A stretch of DNA of 64,000 bases from CAWFPR01 sp963817635 (GTDB lineage: Bacteria; Acidobacteriota; Vicinamibacteria; Vicinamibacterales; 2-12-FULL-66-21). Shown here in pieces: positions 51,853-61,012 of the stretch. The notes below the pieces were generated by a model. The model worked only from the letters and a program-made list of their open reading frames with translations, was not told where the DNA came from and ran no database searches. The position numbers and the translations under genes are program-made. The stretch's first letter is position 1, and every line of letters begins with the position of its first letter. The stretch spans positions 62,001 to 126,000 of the forward strand of contig CAWFPR010000027.1 of the NCBI GenBank assembly GCA_963817635.1, written 5' to 3'.

Positions 51853-52713
51853 TCAGCGGGACGTTTCCGCCGCCGGCAGCGCGCTATCCGGGATCCCGAG
51901 GTAGCCGGCTACCTCGCGCAGCTTTGCCTTGACGGTGCGCATGTTGCGCGGGCCCATCCGAAGGAACTGCCGCTGCGCTTTCGACAACCCCTCGAGCGCG
52001 GGATCCGCAAACTTGTACGACACGCTGTCGGCGCGCAGCCGGATGTCTCCGTCCACGATCGGCGTCTTCAGCAGTGCCACGATCGCGCGTTGGAGCGTCG
52101 TGTCGAACTCGGGCTCCGCCGAGCCGAGATCGCGGTAGGCTTCGTCGAGCCGCGGTTTCACGGTCGCATAGAACCGCGCGACGCCGCGGGCATCGAGGCT
52201 GTCGGCCGCGCTGGCAAGATTGTCGTAGCGACGGTAGCTGGCCTGGTCGAGCCAGGTCTCCCCATTGGACTGTCGAACGGCGAAGGGCCCGATGGGGCGC
52301 ACCACGCGGAGGTGCCTTGCGGGCGTCTCTCCGCTGGCGATGTTCGCGACCGTAACCGCCATGTTCCGAATCAGGTGATCCGTCGTCAGCCAGGCGGCCA
52401 CCTGCGGATGCGACGAGAGGCGCTCGACGAGGGAGCGGACGACGGCGTCGCTTTCGTCGAGCGGCGGCAGGTCGATGGCCTCGCCGGGCTCGGCCGGATT
52501 GCGCGCGGCCGCCGGAGGCTGTACGACCCCTTCCGATTCGCTGACCGGTGCGTTCACGGGCAGCGACTTGCCGCGGCTGCCGAAGTACCACCACGCGAAC
52601 ACCGCGACTGCGAGGACGCCGACCACGATCGGCAGCCACATCGGAAGCCGCGGCGGGCGCGGTGTCGCTGGTTCAGTCGGACGGTCGAGCCGGAGATCGT
52701 CGAAGTCCGCCAT
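51853..52713 (-). CDS. DUF3014 membrane-anchored protein
   Basis: 286 residues from ATG 52713. One membrane helix near the start (MWLPIVVGVLAVAVFAWWYF) is followed by an extracytoplasmic region with IDLPPLDESDAVVRSLVERLSSHPQVAAWLTTDHLIRNMAVTV, a DUF3014 hallmark, and LDEAYRDLGSAEPEFDTTLQRAIVALLKTP. The family is found in Proteobacteria and Acidobacteriota with no known role. Convergent with the ADOP gene, 32 bases apart. Confidence 0.85.
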   Translation of the reverse strand: MADFDDLRLDRPTEPATPRPPRLPMWLPIVVGVLAVAVFAWWYFGSRGKSLPVNAPVSESEGVVQPPAAARNPAEPGEAIDLPPLDESDAVVRSLVERLSSHPQVAAWLTTDHLIRNMAVTVANIASGETPARHLRVVRPIGPFAVRQSNGETWLDQASYRRYDNLASAADSLDARGVARFYATVKPRLDEAYRDLGSAEPEFDTTLQRAIVALLKTPIVDGDIRLRADSVSYKFADPALEGLSKAQRQFLRMGPRNMRTVKAKLREVAGYLGIPDSALPAAETSR

Positions 52714-52751
52714 ACCGCAGTTTACCGCCGGAGCGCCGGACAAAGGAAGTC

Positions 52752-55172
52752 TCAGCTGTCCCGCAGCGCCCTCGACGGCGCGACTCTGGTCGCGCGCAGC
52801 GCGGGCACCGCGGTCGCAACACACGCGAGTGCGAAGACGATCGCAGCCGCCGACGCGAACGACGGGACGTCCCAGGCGCTGACGTGGAAGAGCATCGATC
52901 CGATCTCACGCGTGGCGAGCAACGCCGCGCCTATCCCAATCGCCACGCCGGCGAGCGCAACGCCGGCCCCTTCGCGAACGATGAGGCGCAGCACGTCGCC
53001 GCGCCGCGCGCCGAGCGCCATGCGAATCCCGATCTCGCGCGTGCGCCGGCCGGTCCGGTAGGCGATGACGCCGTAGACGCCCAGCACGGTCAGCAGCAGC
53101 CCGACGATGCCGAGCGCGCCGGCCAGGGCCGTCGTCGCGCGGTAGTCGCTCGCCGAGTAGTCCAGGTACTCACCCATGGTAATCAGGAATCTCGGCTCGA
53201 GGTTCGGGTCGACGCCGCTCAGCGTCTGCTTGACGATTGGCGCGAAAGCGCCGGCGGCTGCGGTGGTCTGCACGAGGAAGGAGACCTCGCCGAAGTCCCC
53301 GCGAAAGAACGGAAGATAGAAGTACGGTTCGACCGGTTCCCCGATCCGGTTGATGACCGCGTCCTGTACGACACCGACGATCCTGTGGACGGGTGCGTCG
53401 GCGCCGCCTGGCTGCACGCGGCGCCCGAGCGCGCCGCCCGGGAAGAACCGCCGCTCGAACTGCTGGCTGACGACGACCACCGGCTCACCCGGCCCTTCGT
53501 CGGCCGGCGTGAACACGCGCCCGGCGACGACGCGAGTGCCGATCGTCTCGAAGTAGTCCGCGCTCACGGCGTTGAACTTGATCTGTCGCAGCCCCTCACC
53601 TGACGCCGGCGGCTGGTCGGGGAAGTACATCGGGCGCGCCCGGCCGCCACCCGACAGGCTGAGCGGCGCCCGGATGGCCACGGCGGCGTGAACGACGCCA
53701 GGCGTGCGGCGAAGGTGATCGAGGGCCTCACGAATCGCCGCGGGCGTGGAGTCTTCGAGCGTCACCCACGCGGAAAGCAGCGGCCGGCGCGTCACGCCGA
53801 TGTCGGCGCGTTTCGTTTCCGCGAAGCTGCGGGTCATCACCGCGGCGCCGCACAACAGCACGACCGAGATGGCGATCTGAGAAGTGACCAGCGCCTGTCG
53901 GAACCGCCGCTCAGCCCGTGCGTCGACCGATCCCGTCCCCCCTTTGATCAGCATCGCCACATCGGCCCGCACCGACAGCCAGCTCGGCACGATGCCGAAG
54001 AGGCACGTGGTCACGATCGTGACGGCGAGGGTGAACAGCAGGACCCTGCCGTCCACCTGGAAGACCGTGAACGATCGAAATCCCGGCGGTGCGCCGAGCA
54101 GCGCGGGCATCAGGCGGATCGTCCAGAGCGCTATCGTGAAGCCCGCGACGGCGCCGAAGACGCCGAGCAGGAGGCTTTCGGTCATCAACTGCCGCAACAG
54201 TCGGAACCGACCGGCGCCCAGCGCCACGCGGACGGCGATCTCACGCGTGCGGGCCGCGCCGCGGGCGAGCAGGAGGTTCGCGACGTTCACGCACGTGATG
54301 AGCACGACGAGCAGCACGAGGCCAAGCAGGGCCTCCGCGTTGACGCCGCCGTTGTCCAGACGGTAGTCGAGGTCGGCGATCGCGCGCGCACCGCGGCCGA
54401 CATTCGTCGTGGGGAACGAGGCGGCGAGGTTGGCGGCGAGGCGGGCGACCTCGGCGTCTGCCGTCGCCACGGGCACGTCGTCCTTGCGGACGGCGGCGAT
54501 CTCGAACCAGCGGTTGGCGCGCCCCTCGAACTCGGTCGGGTTTGTCAGGCGGGTCCAGGTCGCGGGTGGGAGCCACAGGTCGCGATCGCCGCCTGGATCG
54601 AGATCCCGGAACGTCTCCGGCAGGACGCCGAGCACCGTCACGGCGATCGGATGGCTGCGGCCGAGGCGGATGGTCTGCCCGACGATGCGGGGATCGGCGC
54701 CGAAGCGGCTGCGCCAGAACGCGTGGCCCAGCACGACGCCCGGCTGGCTCTCGAGCGACGGTTCGTCACCCGGCGCGAAGAGCCGGCCCAGGCCCGGCGC
54801 GATGCCGAGCGCGCTGAAGAAGTTCATCGAGACGACGTTGACCAGGAGCAGGTTGTTCGTGCCGTCCTCGGCGGCCATCGTCGCTCCGCGCGATCCCTTG
54901 GCGACGACGCCGGAGAACGAGGTGGAGTCGTCGCGAAGCGCGAGGTATTCGGGATACGACCAGGAGCCTTCGCGCTCGGTGGCCGTCGTCGCGAAGACGC
55001 GCACGAGGCGGCCCGGGTGTGCGACGCCAGGCGGCCGGAGCCAGAGGGCATCGATGAGGCCGAAGATCGTCGCGTTGGCGCCAATCGCGAGGCCGAGCGC
55101 CAGGGTCGCGGAGAGCGTGAAGATTGGGGTTCGCGCGAGCCCCTTGGCAGCGTACCGGATATCGCGCCACAT
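52752..55172 (-). CDS. ADOP-family MacB/FtsX ABC permease (intact)
   Basis: 806 residues, intact, lacking the N-terminal helical domain of its neighbour. MacB core one (KGLARTPIFTLSATLALGLAIGANATIFGLIDALWLRPPG, VVSMNFFSALGIAPGLGRLF), FtsX unit one (LLGLVLLVVLITCVNVANLLLARGAARTREIAVRVALGAGRFRLL), core two (VSADYFETIGTRVVAGRVF) and FtsX unit two (GIVGLLLTVLGVYGVIAYRTGRRTREIGIRMALGARRGDVL) are all present. An 11-base tandem array lies about 200 bases upstream in its promoter region. Confidence 0.93.
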   Translation of the reverse strand: MWRDIRYAAKGLARTPIFTLSATLALGLAIGANATIFGLIDALWLRPPGVAHPGRLVRVFATTATEREGSWSYPEYLALRDDSTSFSGVVAKGSRGATMAAEDGTNNLLLVNVVSMNFFSALGIAPGLGRLFAPGDEPSLESQPGVVLGHAFWRSRFGADPRIVGQTIRLGRSHPIAVTVLGVLPETFRDLDPGGDRDLWLPPATWTRLTNPTEFEGRANRWFEIAAVRKDDVPVATADAEVARLAANLAASFPTTNVGRGARAIADLDYRLDNGGVNAEALLGLVLLVVLITCVNVANLLLARGAARTREIAVRVALGAGRFRLLRQLMTESLLLGVFGAVAGFTIALWTIRLMPALLGAPPGFRSFTVFQVDGRVLLFTLAVTIVTTCLFGIVPSWLSVRADVAMLIKGGTGSVDARAERRFRQALVTSQIAISVVLLCGAAVMTRSFAETKRADIGVTRRPLLSAWVTLEDSTPAAIREALDHLRRTPGVVHAAVAIRAPLSLSGGGRARPMYFPDQPPASGEGLRQIKFNAVSADYFETIGTRVVAGRVFTPADEGPGEPVVVVSQQFERRFFPGGALGRRVQPGGADAPVHRIVGVVQDAVINRIGEPVEPYFYLPFFRGDFGEVSFLVQTTAAAGAFAPIVKQTLSGVDPNLEPRFLITMGEYLDYSASDYRATTALAGALGIVGLLLTVLGVYGVIAYRTGRRTREIGIRMALGARRGDVLRLIVREGAGVALAGVAIGIGAALLATREIGSMLFHVSAWDVPSFASAAAIVFALACVATAVPALRATRVAPSRALRDS

Positions 55173-55356
55173 GATGGGTGTGCTCCTGCTGGCGTGCCGA
55201 AATATCGGCAGATCGGGTGATGCGAGCCCTGAAGCAAGCTGCGGGCCGCGTCAATCGGCCGCGCGGAGGCACGCGTGTGGCGTGCGGAGGCGCGGGTGCT
55301 GCGCGCGGCGTCGCGTGCGCGCGACACCCCGTATCGCCCGTGCGACCCCCAAAAGG

Positions 55357-55521
55357 AGCTTCGACCCAGCTTCAACCCAGCTTCAACCCAGCTTCGACCC
55401 AGCTTCGACCCAGCTTCGACCCAGCTTCGACCCAGCTTCGACCCAGCTTCGACCCAGCTTCGACCCAGCTTCGACCGGCTTCGACCCAGCTTCAACCCTG
55501 GTCGAAGCTAGGTTGAAGCTC
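55357..55521. repeat. 11-base AGCTTCGACCC tandem array with inverted ending
   Basis: About 13 copies of AGCTTCGACCC (a few AGCTTCAACCC, one AGCTTCGACCG, one short by a base) run from 55357 to 55498 with an 11-base period. Two inverted copies (GGTCGAAGCT and AGGTTGAAGCT) follow at 55501-55521, so the end can fold back on the array. Eleven bases is about one turn of B-DNA, so all copies face one side of the helix. The array sits between the ADOP permease (start 55172) and the DinB fusion (end 55663) and is not coding. The rest of the 55173-55662 gap holds nothing else recognisable. Confidence 0.92.
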
Positions 55522-55662
55522 GGGGCGGCAGCCGCCCTCCTATCACGGCATGCCGGGCGCATGTGACCGACGAGCAACGCCGCGAGGCGGGAGTGCATCG
55601 CCCGCCAGAATGGCGCAGTTATTTCCGGACGGGCCCTGAGCAGACTCGCGGTGCGCGCGGCA

Positions 55663-56532
55663 TCAGCCGGCGCGCACGCCGTCGGGCAGGGGCCACTCCG
55701 GCTGGATGAACGCCGGACGCGCACCATCCGCGAACCCGGCGTCGAACAGCATCCCCTCTGAAGTCTGTCCGCGAATGGTCCTGGTCGCCAGGTTCACGAC
55801 GAACAGCGCCTGCATCCCGACGATCGCCTCGATCGACGGGCGCTCCGTGCGGATGCCGGCGACGATCGACCGCGTGCGGTCGCCGAAGTCTACCGACAGC
55901 AGGACGAGCCGATCGCTGCCCGCCAACGCCGCCGCGGCGCGAATCGTGCCCACGCGCACGTCCACCTGCTCGAGCGTGCCGAGGTCGATCGCGGGCTTGA
56001 TCGGCGCCGGCGTGAACGCCGCGGCACCCGGTTCGTTCAGGATGGCTTCGATCTGCGCGAGGTGATTGCGATCGTGTCCGGCCATGAGCGACTGGAGGTA
56101 GCGGACGCTCTCGCGCCCGCGCTCGGCGTGTTCGCCGTAGCTGTCGAGCTCCTCCTCGCTCAGCCGGCCGACCAGCCCCAGCATCGACCGCCGGAGCGCG
56201 GTGAACAGAGCGAGCGACGCATGCGCGTCACTCGTCCCGGCGTGCTGCGACCGCACCCAGTCGTCCTGCTCGAACGGTTCGATCGCCGAGCCAGGAGCGG
56301 CCAGGATCCGCCGAACGCGGTAGGCAAAGACGAGCTCGGCATCAGCCAGGTGCGACACGATCTCCGCCACGGACCAGCGTTCCGGCGCCGGACGCGACTG
56401 CAGATGCCCGGTCGAGTGGCGGGCCACCAGCGCGCCTATCCGCGCCGGCGTAGACGACAGGATCTCGCGCGGGTCGGCGCCCTTCGACAGCGACAGCAGC
56501 CGCCGCGCGTATTCCTGAAACGTTTCGGACAT
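55663..56532 (-). CDS. DinB-like domain fused to a tRNA-binding OB domain
   Basis: 289 residues. Residues about 25-165 are a DinB/YfiT-like four-helix bundle (PERWSVAEIVSHLADAELVFAYRVRRILA, the AGHDRNHLAQIEAIL helix with metal-type His). Residues about 185-285 are a tRNA-binding/CsaA OB fold (TLEQVDVRVGTIRAAAALAGSDRLVLLSVDFGDRTRSIVAGI, VNLATRTIRGQTSEGMLFDAG). Each domain is common, but I do not know this fusion as a described architecture. It is the last gene of a six-gene minus-strand run, 74 bases after the GH25 gene. Confidence 0.85.
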   Translation of the reverse strand: MSETFQEYARRLLSLSKGADPREILSSTPARIGALVARHSTGHLQSRPAPERWSVAEIVSHLADAELVFAYRVRRILAAPGSAIEPFEQDDWVRSQHAGTSDAHASLALFTALRRSMLGLVGRLSEEELDSYGEHAERGRESVRYLQSLMAGHDRNHLAQIEAILNEPGAAAFTPAPIKPAIDLGTLEQVDVRVGTIRAAAALAGSDRLVLLSVDFGDRTRSIVAGIRTERPSIEAIVGMQALFVVNLATRTIRGQTSEGMLFDAGFADGARPAFIQPEWPLPDGVRAG

Positions 56533-56606
56533 GGCCAGAGTGTCTCCTCAGGCATGCATCATCCCGCGATGCCCCGGTCGTGTCGACGGAAATGGGATGG
56601 ACGCCT

Positions 56607-57515
56607 CTACGGAAGCGATGAGCTGCTGGCGAAACGATGCAGTGCCTGCAGGTCGCCGCGGAACCAGTCGACATCGACCGCACCCGCCACACCTGCGACG
56701 CGCCCCTGCTCGGCGTACTGCCAGAGCGTCCAGCCGGTCCAGCCCGGAGGCATGCGCGGAGGAGTCTGGCCGTAGTCGACGACCCAGAGCGCATGTCCGC
56801 CGAGCGCCCTGGAGCCGCCAAGAAACTCGTTCATGAAGCTCCGGCTGGTGTAGACCACGGCCCGGCGCTTGAACAGGAACTCGACGCGATCGAGGAACTG
56901 CTGCACGAGCTGAAGACGCGACGCGGGCGTGCCGATCCACCCGGTGCGCTCCTCGAGATCGAGCACGGGCGGCAGATCGGATCGATCGAGCGCGCCGACG
57001 ACGCTGAAGAAGTGATCCGCCTGGCCGATCGGCGAGGACTTCGGCCGGAAATAGTGATAGGCCCCACGCAACAGGCCGGCAGCCCGCGCGCCGGCCCAGT
57101 TGAGGGCGAAGCGCGTGTCGACAACGGTCACGCCTTCGCTGGCCTTGATGAACACATAGCGCTGGCCAGCCGCGGCGACGTCCAGCCACGCGATTGGTCC
57201 GTTGTGATGCGAGACGTCGATGCCTTCGGTCACCGTCACGCCGAGCGGCGGCTGGAGCACGCGGCGAGAGAGATCGCGCGGCACGACCTTCTCGACGAGG
57301 ATGCCCCCGGCGTCGCGGGGCCGCGCAGCTTGCGTCACCGGACTGCGTGATGGCTTCCGGGCGCTCGCCTTCTTCGACGCGCCGGCTTTCTTCCGGCCAA
57401 CTACCTTCTTCGGCCCGCCGGCCTTCTTCCGGCCGCCCGCTTTTTTCGAAGCGCCGGCTTTCCTCGTCCCGTGCGATCCGCGCGCCGCTCGCGCGGCCGT
57501 GGTTCGTTTCGCCAT
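56607..57515 (-). CDS. GH25 muramidase with a Lys-rich H1-like N-terminus
   Basis: 302 residues from ATG 57515. Residues 1-62 are Lys/Ala/Gly/Arg repeats (KKAGGRKKAGG, GRKKAGASKKASARKPSR). From about 96 a GH25 lysozyme begins: GIDVSHHNGPIAWLDVAAAGQRYVFIKASEG, GAYHYFRP and the catalytic DxE in PPVLDLEE, ending with YAEQGRVAGVAGAVDVDWFRGD. It would cleave peptidoglycan. There is no signal peptide in view, so how it reaches the wall is unclear; the basic tail may bind nucleic acid or teichoic-like polymers. 26 bases after the TIR-like/TPR gene. Confidence 0.88.
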   Translation of the reverse strand: MAKRTTAARAARGSHGTRKAGASKKAGGRKKAGGPKKVVGRKKAGASKKASARKPSRSPVTQAARPRDAGGILVEKVVPRDLSRRVLQPPLGVTVTEGIDVSHHNGPIAWLDVAAAGQRYVFIKASEGVTVVDTRFALNWAGARAAGLLRGAYHYFRPKSSPIGQADHFFSVVGALDRSDLPPVLDLEERTGWIGTPASRLQLVQQFLDRVEFLFKRRAVVYTSRSFMNEFLGGSRALGGHALWVVDYGQTPPRMPPGWTGWTLWQYAEQGRVAGVAGAVDVDWFRGDLQALHRFASSSSLP

Positions 57516-57541
57516 GCTCGTCCTCTCCAGAATCGCGGGCC

Positions 57542-58864
57542 TCACGCCAGGTAGGTCGCGGCCTGCTTCAGCACATCGATCCCGTCGCGAAGGCCGGGAA
57601 GATCGACGCCGGCGTCGAGCAGCGACGTCAGGCTGTCGCGGAACGTGTCGAGCTGCCAGGATTGTGTCGCGTTCTCGATTCCGCGCTGCAGGGTGGCCAG
57701 GAAGTCCGCCCGATCGCCGGCGAACAGGCGCACCTGCGCCAGGTCGAAGAAGCTCCACGGCGGATTGTACGGCGGCTCGCTCGCCACCTGCGCGCGGAGC
57801 GATTTCTCGGCGCGTCCGAGCAGGAACTTCCGTTTTGCGTCGATGTCGAGCGCGCCCTTCAGCCGGGCGGCCAGCGTGATGGCGTTCAGCAGCGGGTACG
57901 AGTGGCCGTGCGACACCTCGGTCGCCCGGTCGTAGGCCGCCAGCGCCTCGGTCAGTTTGCCAGCCCGCTTCAGCGCGCCGCCAAGCGAGGCATACGCATC
58001 GTAGTCATCGGGATTCAGCTCCACGGCCTTCCCGAGCGCGGCGAGCCCATCCGGCATTCCTGCGGACTGGCCGGCACGGTGAAACAGCTTGTTCTCCGCG
58101 ATACCTTTCTCGCGATGCGCCTCGGCGTAGCCCGGCGCCGTGGCGACCGCCTGGTTGAAGGCGTCGAGCGCCTCCTCCCATTTGCCGAGGTCCTTCAGCA
58201 GCAGTCCCCGCCGCAGATGCACCAGATTGTTGCCGGGATCCTCGGCCGCCGCCTTGGTGTACGCGGCAATGGCCTTCGCGCGGTCACCGACACGCAGCGC
58301 GTTCTCGGCATCCCGCAGGTCGTCTTCGATGAACGAATGCTCGTGGCGCTGCACGAGGAGCGCGAGCTGCACCGGACTGTCCATCCGGTTCTGCTCGAGC
58401 GATTCCGTCACCACGCGCGTGATGAGTCCGGCGGAGTCTTTGGCATGGTCCGCGGGTTCGTATTCGTAAGGAAAGGCCTTGATCTGATTGATGTCGAACG
58501 GGATCTTCGCCAGCAACTGGCGGAAGATGGCGGTGCCGGCCTGCCGGGCGCGGTGGCGCACGCCGAGCTCATAGAACACGTTCGGGTTCAGCCCGGTGAT
58601 GTCCGCGAGTGCCATCCGCGAATATTCGAGGTATTCGAACATCTCCTGACTGATGGACCCGGAAAAGAAGTCCCTGTCCGTCCGTCGCGGCACGAGGCTG
58701 CCGCCTTCCGGCAGCGTCACGGCTCGAAGCGCCGGCTCGAAGATCCCGTCGTAAATCACATCGAAGTTCACGATCCGCTGCTCACCCTTCTCGTTGACGA
58801 TCTCCTTCTCGCCGAAGGGCATGATCACGAAACAGATCCTCCTGTAGTCGAGCGCGTTGGCCAT
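57542..58864 (-). CDS. TIR-like (deoxyribosyltransferase-fold) domain plus TPR protein
   Basis: 440 residues. Residues 8-150 form an alpha-beta domain (CFVIMPFGEK, FDVIYDGIFEPAL, RRTDRDFFSGSISQEMFEYLEYSRMALADITGLNPNVFYELGVRHRAR) that resembles the TIR/nucleoside 2-deoxyribosyltransferase superfamily used in bacterial defence and signalling; the ADITGLNPNVFYELG helix is typical. A middle segment leads to TPRs (AENALRVGDRAKAIAAYTKAAAEDPGNNLVHLRRGLLLKDLG, AVELNPDDYDAYASLGGALKRAGKLTEALAAYDRA). NAD or nucleotide cleavage is inferred, not shown. It overlaps the operon: 18 bases after a small protein and 26 before the muramidase. Confidence 0.82.
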   Translation of the reverse strand: MANALDYRRICFVIMPFGEKEIVNEKGEQRIVNFDVIYDGIFEPALRAVTLPEGGSLVPRRTDRDFFSGSISQEMFEYLEYSRMALADITGLNPNVFYELGVRHRARQAGTAIFRQLLAKIPFDINQIKAFPYEYEPADHAKDSAGLITRVVTESLEQNRMDSPVQLALLVQRHEHSFIEDDLRDAENALRVGDRAKAIAAYTKAAAEDPGNNLVHLRRGLLLKDLGKWEEALDAFNQAVATAPGYAEAHREKGIAENKLFHRAGQSAGMPDGLAALGKAVELNPDDYDAYASLGGALKRAGKLTEALAAYDRATEVSHGHSYPLLNAITLAARLKGALDIDAKRKFLLGRAEKSLRAQVASEPPYNPPWSFFDLAQVRLFAGDRADFLATLQRGIENATQSWQLDTFRDSLTSLLDAGVDLPGLRDGIDVLKQAATYLA

Positions 58865-58882
58865 TCCTCCTCCGCCGGTCCG

Positions 58883-59169
58883 TCAGTACACTTTCCGCGC
58901 GCCGCGGAGCGGCTGCAGTTCTGTTTCCCAGAAGGTGCGCTGCGCCCAGTTCCTCGGGTTGAACTTTTCGAACCCCCTCGTCGGATCGGGGCCGCGGCGC
59001 GGCCGCATCGCCACGTTCGACAGCACCTGCTCGCCGTCCACAGTGAGGGAAATCCGGTCCCCGGCCCAGGAGTCGGTGCCGTGATTCACGACGCGGATGT
59101 AGCGTCGCGATCGGCGTCACGCCCGACCGGTGCGGGATCCGCCGATGAGGCGCCAGGATCAGGGCTCAT
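58883..59169 (-). CDS. Small beta-rich protein in the TIR/protease operon (frameshifted)
   Basis: About 95 residues from ATG 59169, with a shift near 59105. A short Asp/Ala/Pro-rich start leads to YIRVVNHGTDSWAGDRISLTVDGEQVLSNV, a single beta-sandwich-like unit, and a basic end (RPRRGPDPTRGFEKFNPRNWAQRTFWETELQP). No family is recognised. It lies 18 bases before the TIR-like gene, so it may be its partner or sensor. Confidence 0.5.
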
Positions 59170-59334
59170 GTCCGTCCATGGGGATCGGCCGACTCGACTC
59201 TCCGGGAACCGGGTGCATGCCGCGCACGAGACGCCGTTGACACACCTCGGCGCCGTGTCGATCGCGTTGGCGTGGACGCATGGTAAACGCCGGCGGCCCG
59301 GCTGTAAAGGTGATTGAGGTGAGTCCGGGAGACG

Positions 59335-60981
59335 TCAGGGCGCGCTGCCCGTCGCGCGCGTGATGGCGCCGATCGCGATCCCCTCGTTCGCGTCGTAGGT
59401 GCCGAGGCCGTCGAGTCGTGGAATGCCGCGGCCGCCGGCGTGATGGAGCGCGACCACGCGCCAGCCTTCGGCGTCGAACACCGGGCTGCCCGAACTGCCG
59501 CCCACCGTCGGCGCCCGATAGTGCAGGCGGCGCTCGTCGCACGCGAGCATCACGTTGTCGTGGAGCGAGAACTCGAGATCGCGGCCGTCGGGGTGCCCGA
59601 TGACGTACACGCGTGAGGGAGGATCGCTCATGGACACCGTCGTCGGGTACAGCGGCAGCGGCTTAGCGCCCTCCGGAACCCGGCTCAGCCGGACGAGTGT
59701 GGCGTCGAGCGCCAGGTCGGGCGACGTCCAGACGACCTCGGCGACGTCGACCCGCACATCCTGTACCTGCAGGTACACGACGGAGTCGAGCGGCAGCAGC
59801 GCCTGTCGCGACGGCGCGGGCATGTACGGACGGCCGTCCACGGCGGGACTGATCACGTGCTTGTTGGTGATGAGCAGCGTCTCCCCTGCCCATTTCGCGC
59901 CGAAGTCGCCGCCGTTGACCAGCCACCCGGTGCCGAAGCCGCGGCCGGCGCGGGTCTCGATGCGGGCCACCGAGGCGCAGCACGACAGGCCGCTCTGATA
60001 CCAGCCGTAGGTGACGAAGCCGTCGGCGCCCAGGAGCGCCTCGAGCGCGGGGCCAGCCTGCGTCTTCCCGCCGGCCTCATCCTGGCGGCGCGTCGCGTCA
60101 GCCGGGACAATCAGGTGCGCGCCGCGCTCCCGGAGCAGGCCCGCGCGCACGATCGGCAGCACGCGCGCGCCGCCTCCCTCGTGCTCGTTCAGCTGCCACA
60201 CTTCGGTCAACTGGCGTTCGGTGCTTCCGCGCTCGAACTCGTCCGCGTCTGGACACCGTGCATAGAGCGCCGCGGCGGCCTGCGCGTCGTCCCACCGTCC
60301 GAGGGCGATGAGCGCCTCCAGCCGCGTCGCGTGCTCGAAGGCGGCGAGCGTCCGCCCCGCGCCGTCCTTGTCGATCGTCGCGAGCACACCGGCGGCCACC
60401 TGCTGGAACGGGGGGAGGCCCGCGCTGACCTGCACGCCGTCACGCGCGGCCCTCGCGAGCAGCGCGACCACGTTGATGCCATGCCAGAAGTGCTGCGCCG
60501 GATCCTGTGCGTAAACGCTCGCATAGGCCCCGAGCGCGCGGCGGAGCAGATCCGCCTGGCCGGCGGCGCCGGTGGCGGGGTTGACATAGAGCTGCTTGTA
60601 GATGCGCCCGATGAGCCCGGTCGCTTCGGCGCGCTCCTCCGGGGACGTCGCCGGGTCGTCGAGGCTGGACTGCAGCACGAATTCCGCGGCGGCGAACCGG
60701 CCCTGCTCGATGAGGGCCTGCGCATACTGGCGACGGATGGTAGCGGTCCGCAGGCCGGCCATCAGGCACACGTCAGCCAGCCGTTCCATCAGGTCGAACT
60801 GCCGCTTGCGCCGCAGGCCGCCGAGCATCTTCTGCACCGCCGCCGCGTCGTCCACCGCGCCGGCGGCGTCGATCCGCGCGATGGCCTCGCGGCAAAGCGC
60901 ACCAGCGGCCTCCCAGTCGAACCGGGCGAGGACGTCGGGCAGCGTGCCGGCGATGTCGGCTAACGTTGCTGGTGTCGGCAT
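59335..60981 (-). CDS. TPR-S-like/TRAFs-binding domain fused to a trypsin-like serine protease
   Basis: 548 residues from ATG 60981. Residues 1-250 are helical repeats, with AEATGLIGRIYKQLYVNPATGAAG, AYASVYAQDPAQHFWHGINVVALLARA matching the TPR-S/DUF4071 (ASK-type TRAFs-binding) pattern. Residues about 330-540 are a V8/trypsin-like protease: His in LLITNKHVISP, Asp in DLALDATLVRL, nucleophile Ser in GGSSGSPVFDAEGW. It would cleave a target when activated, perhaps through the helical part. No signal peptide: a cytosolic protease is inferred. Such TPR-trypsin proteins occur in predicted bacterial conflict systems. Confidence 0.85.
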   Translation of the reverse strand: MPTPATLADIAGTLPDVLARFDWEAAGALCREAIARIDAAGAVDDAAAVQKMLGGLRRKRQFDLMERLADVCLMAGLRTATIRRQYAQALIEQGRFAAAEFVLQSSLDDPATSPEERAEATGLIGRIYKQLYVNPATGAAGQADLLRRALGAYASVYAQDPAQHFWHGINVVALLARAARDGVQVSAGLPPFQQVAAGVLATIDKDGAGRTLAAFEHATRLEALIALGRWDDAQAAAALYARCPDADEFERGSTERQLTEVWQLNEHEGGGARVLPIVRAGLLRERGAHLIVPADATRRQDEAGGKTQAGPALEALLGADGFVTYGWYQSGLSCCASVARIETRAGRGFGTGWLVNGGDFGAKWAGETLLITNKHVISPAVDGRPYMPAPSRQALLPLDSVVYLQVQDVRVDVAEVVWTSPDLALDATLVRLSRVPEGAKPLPLYPTTVSMSDPPSRVYVIGHPDGRDLEFSLHDNVMLACDERRLHYRAPTVGGSSGSPVFDAEGWRVVALHHAGGRGIPRLDGLGTYDANEGIAIGAITRATGSAP

Positions 60982-61012
60982 GTCGGTCCTTTGGGGCTGC
61001 GGCGCAGCGGCT

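Noticed and set aside
55357..55521. Coding repeat protein (Asp-Pro-Ala-Ser-Thr-Gln-Leu units)
   Set aside because: All three frames open equally because the 11-base unit cycles frames; no start, ribosome site or flanking domain exists.
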